Below, one piece after another: positions 16,934-24,655 of a stretch of 64,000 nucleotides of DNA. A program made the position numbers and the translations under genes. How positions within the stretch are numbered: position 1 is the stretch's first letter; each line of letters opens with the position of its first letter. The stretch is from JBDSSS01 sp963764195 (GTDB taxonomy: Bacteria > Actinomycetota > Actinomycetes > Actinomycetales > Dermatophilaceae), in contig CAVXRG010000002.1 of NCBI GenBank assembly GCA_963764195.1, positions 310,001-374,000 of the forward strand, read 5' to 3'. The notes beneath the pieces are model-generated. The model made no database searches. It saw only the letters and a program-made list of their open reading frames with translations, and was not told the origin of the DNA.

Positions 16934-17833
16934 ATGAGGCCATTCCACCGAGCAGACCCCGTCCCGACGCCCGCGCACCCCCGAGCTGGGTGGCGGGGGC
17001 TCGCACGGGCCTGGGTCGCCGTGAGCACCGCGGCGGCGCTCGCGGCGTGCGGCTCGGCGACCGGCGGGGTGTCCGGGGGGCCCACGACCCCGGTGGCCGC
17101 CACGACCGGTGCAGGGGCGGGCACGTCGGCGACCCCGACGGACCCGACGACAACGAGGAGCACGATGACCACGACTCCGCCAGCGGGGACGCCCACCCCG
17201 ACCTCGGGCCAACCGGGCACGGTCCGGCCGATGCCGCCGGGGCCCTTCACGAAGCCGACCATCGGTCAGGGCCCCGGCGGGCCGGTGCGGGCCACGGCGA
17301 CGCGTGGCGACGTCATCCTCACGGTCCTCGCGCAGCGCGCTGTCGGCCGACTCACCATCGACTACACACTGACCAACACGGGCACGGCCGACCTCGTGGC
17401 CGTCGACCGGATCCCGACCGACCTCGGCGGCGCGAGCCTGCCCGCCGACCTCGACCCCACCCACGCCTGGGTCCTCGCCGGTGACGGCGGGGTGACGCGG
17501 ATCAGCAAGCAGGGCTTCGCGATCGCTCCCGGCGTGCGCTTCGCCGCGGCGCCCGTCATCGGGGCACGCCCGCTGCCTGCCGGCGGGTCGCTCACCGGCT
17601 CTGCGGAGGTGCCGCTCCCGCCGACCACCGACGTGCCGGGCCCGAGCTTTGCCGTGCCCCAGACGAAGATCGCGCTCTCGACGAACCGGATGCAGGTGTG
17701 TGTCCAGGTGCGGGCGCGCACCGACCAGGACCGGCCGTCACCGACGGATCCCGGGGTCCTCGTCGCGCCCGTCGCCGCACCCGCCACTGACGAGCTCGTC
17801 TGCACGGACGCGATGGTCCTGCCCGCATCCTGA
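16934..17833 (+). CDS. hypothetical secreted lipoprotein
   Basis: 299 residues. The Arg-rich N-terminus, hydrophobic segment and lipobox LAAC (Cys about 41) make it a lipoprotein. A Thr/Pro/Gly-rich linker follows (about 45-110), then a beta-rich domain with paired motifs such as LTIDYTLTNTGTADLVAVDR that resembles an immunoglobulin-like or DUF4352-like fold. No enzymatic motif. Start ATG 16934 chosen; GTG 16916 is possible. Function unknown. Confidence 0.7.
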   Translation: MRPFHRADPVPTPAHPRAGWRGLARAWVAVSTAAALAACGSATGGVSGGPTTPVAATTGAGAGTSATPTDPTTTRSTMTTTPPAGTPTPTSGQPGTVRPMPPGPFTKPTIGQGPGGPVRATATRGDVILTVLAQRAVGRLTIDYTLTNTGTADLVAVDRIPTDLGGASLPADLDPTHAWVLAGDGGVTRISKQGFAIAPGVRFAAAPVIGARPLPAGGSLTGSAEVPLPPTTDVPGPSFAVPQTKIALSTNRMQVCVQVRARTDQDRPSPTDPGVLVAPVAAPATDELVCTDAMVLPAS

Positions 17834-17860
17834 GCCGCCGGCGGGGCGGGGTGTCCGCGG

Positions 17861-18343
17861 TCAGCGCAGGGCCACCACGACCATGAAGAGCGCAGTCATG
17901 GCGAGCAAGAACCCCGGGATGGTCAGGACCGCGGCGATGACCCACCGGCGCGCCGACCTCGATGCGGCGATCGACTCGTCCCACCGGCCCTGGGCCCAGA
18001 GCGGCCGGACCGTGCTCGCCTTGATGACCGCGACGATGCCGAAGGGCAAGAACCCGAAGAAGGTGAAGAGGACCGCCCAGACGAGGTGGTTCGGCGGTGG
18101 CGGCAGGACGGCATACGACGGAGGCGGGGGAGCCATCGGGGCCGGGCGGTTCGGAGGCGGCCACGCCTGCCGGTCGGCCCACGCGCCGGGCGGGAGCTGC
18201 GAGCGCGTCGGCACCGGCGTTGGCACCTCGTCGGACCACGCCGACCGGCGGTCACGGGTCGGGTCCGGCCGGGGCGTCCAGAACTCGGCAGGCGACCGCT
18301 GTGGGTCCCGCTCGGGACCGGCCGTGGTCCAGTCGTTGCTCAT
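17861..18343 (-). CDS. CD225/dispanin-type small membrane protein
   Basis: 160 residues. A Pro-rich cytosolic N-terminal half (to about residue 85, including PPPPSYAVLPPPPN) is followed by two membrane helices joined by a loop with the CD225 pattern: NHLVWAVLFTFFGFLPFGIVAVIKAS...WAQGRWDESIAASRSARRW. In bacteria this domain is common and of unknown role; in animals it occurs in IFITM proteins. Start ATG 18343 chosen for a GAAGAAG upstream. It is convergent with the lipoprotein gene. Confidence 0.8.
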   Translation of the reverse strand: MSNDWTTAGPERDPQRSPAEFWTPRPDPTRDRRSAWSDEVPTPVPTRSQLPPGAWADRQAWPPPNRPAPMAPPPPSYAVLPPPPNHLVWAVLFTFFGFLPFGIVAVIKASTVRPLWAQGRWDESIAASRSARRWVIAAVLTIPGFLLAMTALFMVVVALR

Positions 18344-18459
18344 CGTCGCTTCTTCGGTCGCTCGGGTGACGTTCAGGCCTTGGAGTCCAGTGTGCGCCAG
18401 ATGGTTCCCCGGTGGGGGCATCGGGTCAGGTCGGCCCCGGCCGCCCAGCGGATGTCGCG

Positions 18460-18780
18460 TCAGATGATGTGGGGATCGGCGTCGCCGGCGAGCTGCTTGC
18501 CCGCCGCGGCCCACGCCTTCATCCCGCCGTCGAGGTTGGCGACGTCGAAGCCCTGCTGCACGAGCCAGGCGACGGCCCGCCCCGACCGGGCGCCCGAGCG
18601 GCAGACGACCGGGACGGCGTCGCCGTCCGGCAGCTCTTCGAGCCGGGCGGTCAGCTCGCCGAGGGGGATGTGGACGGCATTGGGCGCGTGCCCGGCCGCC
18701 CACTCGTCGGCCTCGCGCACATCGACGACGACGGCATCGTCGGCCACGTCGGACACGGTCGTCGTGGGGATCTCGCTCAT
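18460..18780 (-). CDS. single-domain rhodanese-like sulfurtransferase
   Basis: 106 residues with the whole rhodanese fold: VVVDVREADEWAAGHAPNAVHIPL, active Cys60 in VVCRSGARS, and FDVANLDGGMKAW at the C-terminus. It carries persulfide sulfur to an unknown acceptor, in the cytoplasm. Divergent from the pyridoxal kinase gene with about 60 bases between. Confidence 0.9.
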   Translation of the reverse strand: MSEIPTTTVSDVADDAVVVDVREADEWAAGHAPNAVHIPLGELTARLEELPDGDAVPVVCRSGARSGRAVAWLVQQGFDVANLDGGMKAWAAAGKQLAGDADPHII

Positions 18781-18828
18781 CGGGCCATCCTCGCACGCGG
18801 CTGTGCGGATGCCGGGGCGGGCACACTA

Positions 18829-18834
18829 GCCTGA
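18829..18834 (+). promoter_or_regulatory. -10 element for a leaderless pdxY
   Basis: TAGCCT with only five bases to GTG 18840 and no ribosome binding site, implying a leaderless mRNA. Confidence 0.45.
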
Positions 18835-18839
18835 GCCGG

Positions 18840-19688
18840 GTGAAGATCCTCTCGATCCAGTCCCACGTCGCCTACGGTCACGCCGGCAACTCGGCCGCCG
18901 TCTTCCCGCTCCAGCGGCTCGGGCACGAGGTGTATCCCGTGCTCACGGTGACCTTCTCGAACCACACGGGCTACGGCGCGACCCGCGGACCACTCATCGC
19001 GCCGACCGACGTCGCCGACGTGCTGCGCGGAGTGGAGGAGCGCGGCGCCTTCCCGGGGATCGACGCGGTCCTGTCGGGCTACCTCGGCGCGGAGACGGTC
19101 GGTCAGGTCGTGCTCGACGCGGTCGCACGGGTCAAGGAGGCCAACCCGCAGGCGATCTACTGCTGCGACCCGGTGATGGGCGACGTCGGGCGCGGCTTCT
19201 TCGTGCGCGCGGGGATCCCCGAGTACCTCCGTGACGCCGTCGTGCCCCGCGCCGACATCGTCACCCCCAACCAGTTCGAGCTCGAGTTCCTCGTCGGCCG
19301 CTCGGTGCGCACCCAGGCCGACCTGCTCGCCGCGGCCGACGAGCTGCGCGCCACCGGCCCCGAGGTCGTGCTCGTGACGAGCGCCCTCACCGACGACACC
19401 CCCGACGGGACGATCCAGATGGTCTGCGTCACCGGGGACGGGGCCTGGGCCGTGACGACGCCGATCCTGCCGATGACGGTGCGCGGTGGCGGCGACGTGA
19501 CCGCTGCGGTCTTCCTCGCGCACTACCTCACCGACGGGGCGCGGGTGGCGCTGAGCCGGACCGCCGCGACGATGTATGCCGTGCTCGAGCAGACGCACGC
19601 CCGCGGGTCGGACGAGATGCTGCTCATCGACGCGCAGGACGCCATCGCCCACCCGGACGAAGTTTTTCAAACTCCGGCGATCAGATAG
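18840..19688 (+). CDS. pdxY: pyridoxal kinase
   Basis: 282 residues. PdxY signatures are QSHVAYGHAGNSAAVFPLQRLG at the N-terminus, YCCDPVMGD for substrate/Mg binding, and VRGGGDVTAAVF in the place of the catalytic GTGD loop (in this group GxGD is varied). It phosphorylates pyridoxal in the B6 salvage pathway. Start is GTG 18840 just after a -10 element. A strong hairpin terminator follows 48 bases after the stop. Confidence 0.93.
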   Translation: MKILSIQSHVAYGHAGNSAAVFPLQRLGHEVYPVLTVTFSNHTGYGATRGPLIAPTDVADVLRGVEERGAFPGIDAVLSGYLGAETVGQVVLDAVARVKEANPQAIYCCDPVMGDVGRGFFVRAGIPEYLRDAVVPRADIVTPNQFELEFLVGRSVRTQADLLAAADELRATGPEVVLVTSALTDDTPDGTIQMVCVTGDGAWAVTTPILPMTVRGGGDVTAAVFLAHYLTDGARVALSRTAATMYAVLEQTHARGSDEMLLIDAQDAIAHPDEVFQTPAIR

Positions 19689-19735
19689 CGCCAGAGGTTG
19701 GCGCCCGGGCCTCGGGCCGCGTTATAGTCGGCTTG

Positions 19736-19781
19736 CGCCGTTCCGCATGACCACCCCTGACCGTGCGGAACGGCGCTTTTT
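19736..19781 (+). terminator. strong intrinsic terminator, possibly of a very short transcript
   Basis: Perfect 12-bp stem CGCCGTTCCGCA (19736-19747) with its complement at 19764-19775, a 16-base loop and a real U-tract (19777-19781), the only classic U-tract terminator noticed in the window. It can end the pdxY transcript. A -10-like TATAGT at 19723-19728 lies just ahead, so a separate RNA of about 45 nt is also possible. Confidence 0.75.
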
Positions 19782-19930
19782 CATGCCCTGAGACTACGGA
19801 TTCCGTCGTCGACCTCGATTCGGGGTGCGGTTCACGGGTGGGCGCGCCGGGGTCGGTCGACCCGACACGCGCTCGCGCGACACGCCGATCGGCGCGTATG
19901 CCGCTCTATCGGCTGCACGCTAGAGATCCG

Positions 19931-19936
19931 TATACC
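19931..19936 (+). promoter_or_regulatory. -10 element for a leaderless AAA ATPase gene
   Basis: TATACC eight bases before GTG 19945, with no ribosome binding site. A perfect 12-base palindrome, CGCCGATCGGCG (19883-19894), lies upstream and could bind a regulator. Confidence 0.45.
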
Positions 19937-19944
19937 CTGCGATC

Positions 19945-21192
19945 GTGGACCCGATCACGAACCCCTACGCCCCCGGAGCCGGTCAGCGGCCCCCCGAGCT
20001 CGCCGGACGGGACGAGCAGCTGAGGACCTTCGACGTCGTCCTCGAGCGGATCGCGCGCGGCCGGTCCGAGCGCTCGATCGTGCTGACCGGCCTGCGGGGC
20101 GTGGGCAAGACGGTGCTGCTCAACGCGTTGCGGTCCGCCGCGGTCCGGGGCGGGTGGGGGACGGGCAAGTTCGAGGCCCGCCCCGACCAGCGGCTCCGTC
20201 GGCCCCTCGCCGCCGCCGCCCACCAGGCCGTCCGCGAGCTCGGCCACCCGCGCTCCGACCAGGTCGATCACGTGCTCGGCATCATCAAGAGCTTCGCGCT
20301 GCGCGACGCCCCCTCCGGCGCCAAGCTCCGGGAGAAGTGGCAGCCGGGGATCGACGTGCCGGCGGTGGGCGGCCGGGCCGACTCCGGTGACATCGAGATC
20401 GACCTCGTCGAGCTCTTCACCGACATCGGCGGCCTCGCGGCCGATGTCGGCAAGGGCATCGCCTTCTTCATCGACGAGATGCAGGACCTCGACCCCGAGG
20501 ACGTCTCGGCCCTGTGCGCGGCGTGCCACGAGATCTCCCAGTCGGGGCTGCCCGTCATCGTCGTCGGCGCCGGGTTGCCGCACCTTCCCGCGGTCCTGTC
20601 GGCGTCGAAGTCGTACTCCGAGAGGCTTTTTCGCTACTCCCGCATCGACCGGTTGCCGCGTGACTCCGCCGACCGTGCCCTCGTCGGACCGGCGTCGGAG
20701 GAGGGGTGCGACTTCACCCCCGAGGCCCTCGACGAGATGTATGCCGTGACCGCCGGCTACCCCTACTTCATCCAGGCCTACGGCAAGGTCGTCTGGGACG
20801 TCGCCCCGACCTCGCCCGTCGGCGTCGACGACATCCGGATGGCGGTGCCCGAGGCCGAGTCCGAGCTGGCGGTCGGCTTCTTCGGCTCCCGGTTCGAGCG
20901 GGCCACCCCTGCCGAGCGGGAGTACCTGCGGGCGATGGCCGACGCGGCGCTCGTCGAGCCCGCCCCGGTCGATGGCGACGACGACGCCGAAGCCGGCTCG
21001 ACGGCATACCCCGCGGGAGAGCGTGACGCGGTGCCGACCTCGGCCGTCGCGGAGGTGCTGGGACGCAAGCCGCAGTCGCTGTCGCCCGCGCGGGACGCCC
21101 TCATCAAGAAGGGGCTGATCTACTCGGGGGAGCGTGGCCAGATCGCCTTCACCGTGCCGCACTTCGGCCGATACCTGCGGACGCAGGCCTGA
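19945..21192 (+). CDS. AAA+ ATPase with C-terminal winged helix
   Basis: 415 residues. Walker A is GLRGVGKT (about 47-54), Walker B is AFFIDEMQDL (about 173-182), and a sensor region lies near VIVVGAGLPHLP. The last 70 residues form a winged-helix module (SAVAEVLGRKPQSLSPARDALIKK). The domain order recalls ORC1/Cdc6-like or MalT-type ATPases used as DNA-bound switches; its target is unknown. Asp/Glu-rich stretch near 330-350. GTG start with no Shine-Dalgarno. It appears monocistronic. Confidence 0.8.
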   Translation: MDPITNPYAPGAGQRPPELAGRDEQLRTFDVVLERIARGRSERSIVLTGLRGVGKTVLLNALRSAAVRGGWGTGKFEARPDQRLRRPLAAAAHQAVRELGHPRSDQVDHVLGIIKSFALRDAPSGAKLREKWQPGIDVPAVGGRADSGDIEIDLVELFTDIGGLAADVGKGIAFFIDEMQDLDPEDVSALCAACHEISQSGLPVIVVGAGLPHLPAVLSASKSYSERLFRYSRIDRLPRDSADRALVGPASEEGCDFTPEALDEMYAVTAGYPYFIQAYGKVVWDVAPTSPVGVDDIRMAVPEAESELAVGFFGSRFERATPAEREYLRAMADAALVEPAPVDGDDDAEAGSTAYPAGERDAVPTSAVAEVLGRKPQSLSPARDALIKKGLIYSGERGQIAFTVPHFGRYLRTQA

Positions 21193-21259
21193 GCCCGACG
21201 GGTTGACGGCCCCGCATCGTGTTGCTTGCATGGTCTGACCCCAGCCCGGAGGAGCACAA

Positions 21260-21901
21260 ATGGCGGTCCGCGTCGACCTCAACATCTCCCTCGACGGCGT
21301 CGCCTCACCGGCGGATCCGACTCCCGAGGCGCCGATGGGCGTCGACTGGGGGCGACTGACCGCGGCGTATGTCGCGACGCGTACCTTCCGTGAGCGGGTG
21401 CTCGGCGACGCGAGTGGCGGGGGGACGACGGGCCTCGACGACGCTTACGCCTCGGCCTACTTCGAGGGGGTGGGCGCCGAGATCATGGGTGCTGGGATGT
21501 TCGGTCTGCACGCCCACCTCGACGACCCGCGCTGGACGGGCTGGTGGGGCGACGAGCCGCCCTTCCGCGTGCCGGTTTTCGTGCTGACCCACGTCGCGCG
21601 CCCGAGACTGTCGATGGCCAACGGGACCTCGTTCGAGTTCATCTCGGTCACTCCGGCCGAGGCGCTGGCTCGGGCGGAGGCGGTGGCGGGCGGTCTCGAC
21701 GTCCGGATCGGTGGCGGCACCGGCGTGGTCCGTGACTTCCTGCGGGCCGGGCTCGTCGACCGCCTCCACGTCGGCATCGCGCCGGTGGTGCTGGGCCGGG
21801 GCGGGCGGCTCTGGGACGACCTGAGGGTGTTGGCGAGCGGCTACACCGTCACGAGCGAGACCTCCGAGAGCGGCACGATCCACGTCACCCTGACCCGCTG
21901 A
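21260..21901 (+). CDS. dihydrofolate-reductase-family (RibD C-terminal) protein
   Basis: 213 residues matching the DHFR/RibD_C fold: NISLDGVAS at the N-terminus, GAEIMGAGMFG, IGGGTGVVRDFLRAGLVDRLHVGIAPVVLG (NADPH-binding core and signature). Members are NADPH-dependent reductases, mostly of unknown substrate. ATG 21260 has GGAGGAG eight bases upstream. It probably forms its own unit. Confidence 0.85.
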   Translation: MAVRVDLNISLDGVASPADPTPEAPMGVDWGRLTAAYVATRTFRERVLGDASGGGTTGLDDAYASAYFEGVGAEIMGAGMFGLHAHLDDPRWTGWWGDEPPFRVPVFVLTHVARPRLSMANGTSFEFISVTPAEALARAEAVAGGLDVRIGGGTGVVRDFLRAGLVDRLHVGIAPVVLGRGGRLWDDLRVLASGYTVTSETSESGTIHVTLTR

Positions 21902-22073
21902 CCCGCGCTGGGGCCCCACGCGTCGCGCGGTCAGCCGCGGTCGCGGTGAATCTCACGTCGCCGGGTGGTGGAGCGGCAACTCCGTGCACGTGTCACGCCA
22001 GTGGCTCGACGCTGCTTGCGGCGGGCGGCGCTTCGTGGGACCCAGAGACTTGAGCCGCGTCGTCGGAGTCGGC

Positions 22074-23033
22074 ATGCTCGGCCCCATGACGGGTGGTCAC
22101 GCTGTAGGGGTTCGACTCGGCTACACGCACGCGTCGTCGAAGGTCCACCGCTGGGTGGAGCAGCAGCTCGGCGGACCGGTCTCGCAGGTCATCGACTGTG
22201 TCGGGGGCATGTCGCCGGGGCCAGCAGCACGACTACGCACCGCTTCAGGCGCCGCCGGCTTCCTCAAGGGTTGCGGCACCGCCCTGAACCCTGCCACCCC
22301 GGGGCTGTTGCGAGCCGAGGCCCGCGTCCTGGCCGCGCTTCCGGCCCATCCGTGCCTGCCGCGCCTGCTCGACGTCTACGACGACGGGGACTGGGTGGCC
22401 CTGCTCGTCGAGGACCTTCCGGGCGCCCCGCCACCCGCGCCGTGGCACCGCGGTGACCTCTCACGCGTCAGTGACGCGATACGCGAAGTCCGTCCGGTGC
22501 TGGACTGCATAGCCATCGAGGGACTACCGGCGGCCAGGGACTCCTCGCCCATCTTCCTGACTCGGTGGCAACAACTGGAGGCCCGCCTCGACCTTGTGGA
22601 TCCGTGGTGGGCGGCCCACCACGACGTGCTGGCCTCCCATGCTCAGCGCGCCGTCGATGTCATCGCCGGTGACGGGTTGGTGCACTGGGACATCCGCGCC
22701 GACAACGTCGTGCTGACCCCGGACCGGACCGTCCTGGTGGACTGGGGGCAGGCCAGACGCGCGTCGGCCTGGACGGACCACGCGATGCTCGCTCTGGACT
22801 GCTCCATGAGCGGCAGCGAGGTGTCGACGGCTGAGCTGGCCCGCACCGACCCCTCGCTGCGCGAGCGTGACCCGGGCGACCTGCTGGCTCTCGCGGCGGC
22901 GGCGGCCATGTCCTTTGTTTCACGCTCGACCGAGCCCGCACCCCAGAACGTGCCGACGCTGCCCGCGACGAGCGCGCGCTGGGCCGACGGGCTGCGGCTC
23001 TACCTCGCGGCCGCCCTCGCACAGGAGTGGTGA
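22074..23033 (+). CDS. aminoglycoside/choline kinase-like phosphotransferase
   Basis: 319 residues. The APH catalytic loop is LVHWDIRADNVVL (HxDxxxxN), followed by VLVDWGQA in place of the usual DFG/DWE metal-binding motif; the N-lobe has GFLKGCG and a VLAALPAHPCLPRLL helix. The phosphate acceptor is unknown; most chromosomal members are not resistance genes. Start ATG 22074 has GGAG five bases before; ATG 22086 is an alternative. Its 3' end overlaps the convergent YCII gene by 114 bases, which is unusual. Confidence 0.8.
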   Translation: MLGPMTGGHAVGVRLGYTHASSKVHRWVEQQLGGPVSQVIDCVGGMSPGPAARLRTASGAAGFLKGCGTALNPATPGLLRAEARVLAALPAHPCLPRLLDVYDDGDWVALLVEDLPGAPPPAPWHRGDLSRVSDAIREVRPVLDCIAIEGLPAARDSSPIFLTRWQQLEARLDLVDPWWAAHHDVLASHAQRAVDVIAGDGLVHWDIRADNVVLTPDRTVLVDWGQARRASAWTDHAMLALDCSMSGSEVSTAELARTDPSLRERDPGDLLALAAAAAMSFVSRSTEPAPQNVPTLPATSARWADGLRLYLAAALAQEW

Positions 23034-23474
23034 CCCCACGGCCGGAGGTCCCACCCGACGACCTTCCGGAGAGTTCAATGGTCCGCACCCGGCGAAGAGG
23101 CCCGGGCTCCGGCACTCGTTGTTCGGACGCGGAGTCGCACCTCCGAAGCGGCGCACCTCCTGGGGCCAACCGCACGCCACCGCGATCTTGCCGGCCCACA
23201 GCCGCGCTTCCTCCTCGTCGGCGACATCGACGAGGGCGAAGCCGCCAAGGTGTTCCTTGGTCTCGGCGAACGGACCATCGGTGAACACCGGCGTGCCACT
23301 CGACGCGTCGACGCTGAACGCGGGGGAGCCGTCCAGGCCACCGGTGAAGATGAGGACGCCCGCATCCTTCATCTCTGACCGCAATACCGTAACGGCCGTG
23401 AACCTCTCGGCCACCGCCTCCTCGGTGTAGTCGGGCACCCACTCGTCGTTGCACGCAATGATGAACTCCGTCAC
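22920..23474 (-). CDS. YCII-domain protein with abnormal C-terminal extension
   Basis: 184 residues. Residues 1-115 are a clear YCII domain of the DGPFAETKEHLGGF type (EMKDAGVLIFTGGLDG, TDGPF, ALVDVADEEEARLWAGKIA), a group often paired with ECF sigma factors. Family members end shortly after the EVRRF position; here the frame runs another 65 residues of Arg/Gly/Pro-rich sequence into the convergent phosphotransferase gene. A lost stop or small indel near 23145 is likely. GTG start at 23474 has a strong AAGGAGGGAG. No sigma factor lies nearby. Confidence 0.7.
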   Translation of the reverse strand: MTEFIIACNDEWVPDYTEEAVAERFTAVTVLRSEMKDAGVLIFTGGLDGSPAFSVDASSGTPVFTDGPFAETKEHLGGFALVDVADEEEARLWAGKIAVACGWPQEVRRFGGATPRPNNECRSPGLFAGCGPLNSPEGRRVGPPAVGSPLLCEGGREVEPQPVGPARARRGQRRHVLGCGLGRA

Positions 23475-23590
23475 GGCTACTCCCTCCTTGGAGGTGGACC
23501 CTTCGCCACCCTCTCCTGCACCACGAACGGCGACAGCCCCATTCGACAGGCACAAGCCAAGAATCCATGTGAGCCGTGCTGTTGTCCTGG

Positions 23591-24595
23591 TCAGGTGTCG
23601 AGCCACCGGTGCACGGCAGTCCGTACGAAGCGAAGCTCGTCGGGCAGCCCTGCAGGGCTGCCCGCGCGGTGCCCCCAGACGCTCGGGATCGGCAGCAGCT
23701 CCGCGGACGCCAGGTGCGGTACCTCGGCGGCGTTGTCTGCCACGCGGAAGTACAGATCGGTCTCGCTGGGCATCAGGAGCACGCGAGCCCGGATGGCGGC
23801 GAGTGCCGCTGGCAGGTCGCCGCCGCCGCTGATGTCGGCCTCAGACCATGTCAGGGCCTGCGCGTAGAGGTTGGCCGCCCTGCTCGTGGCGAACCCGGTC
23901 TCCCAGTCGGTACGCAGATAGGTCTCGAGATCGGGCGCCCCGAGCACTGTTCGGAAGAGCTCCTGCCGGTAGAAGTCCTGGCTCAACCCCCATCCGGCGT
24001 AGACGTGGGCGAAAGCGCGCAGCGCTCCCGCTGGCTCGCCCGAGAACCGTCCGCCGCCGAGGTGCTCGGGGGCGGACTCCAAGATCCGCAGCAGCCCGGA
24101 GAGGAAGACTTTATTGTGGGGCGCCGTCCGCGCGCTGCCGCAGACCACGATCGCGCGCTCGACGACGTCGGGGAAAAGCGATGCCCAGTGATAGGCCTGA
24201 ATGGCGCCCATGGAGAAGCCGTAGGTGGCGGCGACCCGATCGATGCCCCACTGCTCGTGAAGCAGCCGTCGCTGGGCACGGACGTTGTCGCCGGCGGTGA
24301 CGACAGCGGGAAAGCCCGGGCCGTCCGAGGCGCTGGAGGAGAGCCCGTTGGAGAACATGTCGGGGATGATGATGAACCACTTCTCGGGGTCCAGGATCAG
24401 GTCGGGGCCGACAAGCTCGGCGAGGTCCTCGTGCGTCGCGGTGTAGCTGCACGGGTAAACGATCACGTTGTCCTTGGCGACGTTGAGGGTGCCGTGTGTC
24501 TGCCACGAGAGCCGGGCGCCGCGGATGACGCCGCCGCGCTCCACCTCTGTGTCGCCCAGCTCGAAAACACCCTCAAGGACCGGCCAGCTGCTCAC
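23591..24595 (-). CDS. MetX-like alpha/beta hydrolase (homoserine acetyltransferase family)
   Basis: 334 residues of the alpha/beta hydrolase fold: ARLSWQTHGTL, nucleophile Ser in YGFSMGA, DLYFR for the acid loop and VWGHRAG with the catalytic His. The similarity is to MetX-type acyltransferases, but several stand-alone members are hydrolases of unknown substrate, and no other methionine gene is nearby. Start is GTG 24595 by fold; no clear ribosome binding site is visible, so the start is uncertain. Confidence 0.8.
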   Translation of the reverse strand: MSSWPVLEGVFELGDTEVERGGVIRGARLSWQTHGTLNVAKDNVIVYPCSYTATHEDLAELVGPDLILDPEKWFIIIPDMFSNGLSSSASDGPGFPAVVTAGDNVRAQRRLLHEQWGIDRVAATYGFSMGAIQAYHWASLFPDVVERAIVVCGSARTAPHNKVFLSGLLRILESAPEHLGGGRFSGEPAGALRAFAHVYAGWGLSQDFYRQELFRTVLGAPDLETYLRTDWETGFATSRAANLYAQALTWSEADISGGGDLPAALAAIRARVLLMPSETDLYFRVADNAAEVPHLASAELLPIPSVWGHRAGSPAGLPDELRFVRTAVHRWLDT

Positions 24596-24655
24596 CGGGC
24601 CACTATGTCATCCACGCTTCGGCCGCAAGACAGGAGGAGATCGACAGGCCGTGGG

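Noticed and set aside
19736..19781. 6C-type actinobacterial small RNA
   Set aside because: That family has two hairpins each with a run of six C in the loop; here there is one hairpin and four C.
22074..23033. Aminoglycoside phosphotransferase as a resistance determinant
   Set aside because: Catalytic loop is shared by many choline, homoserine and other small-molecule kinases; no resistance context.
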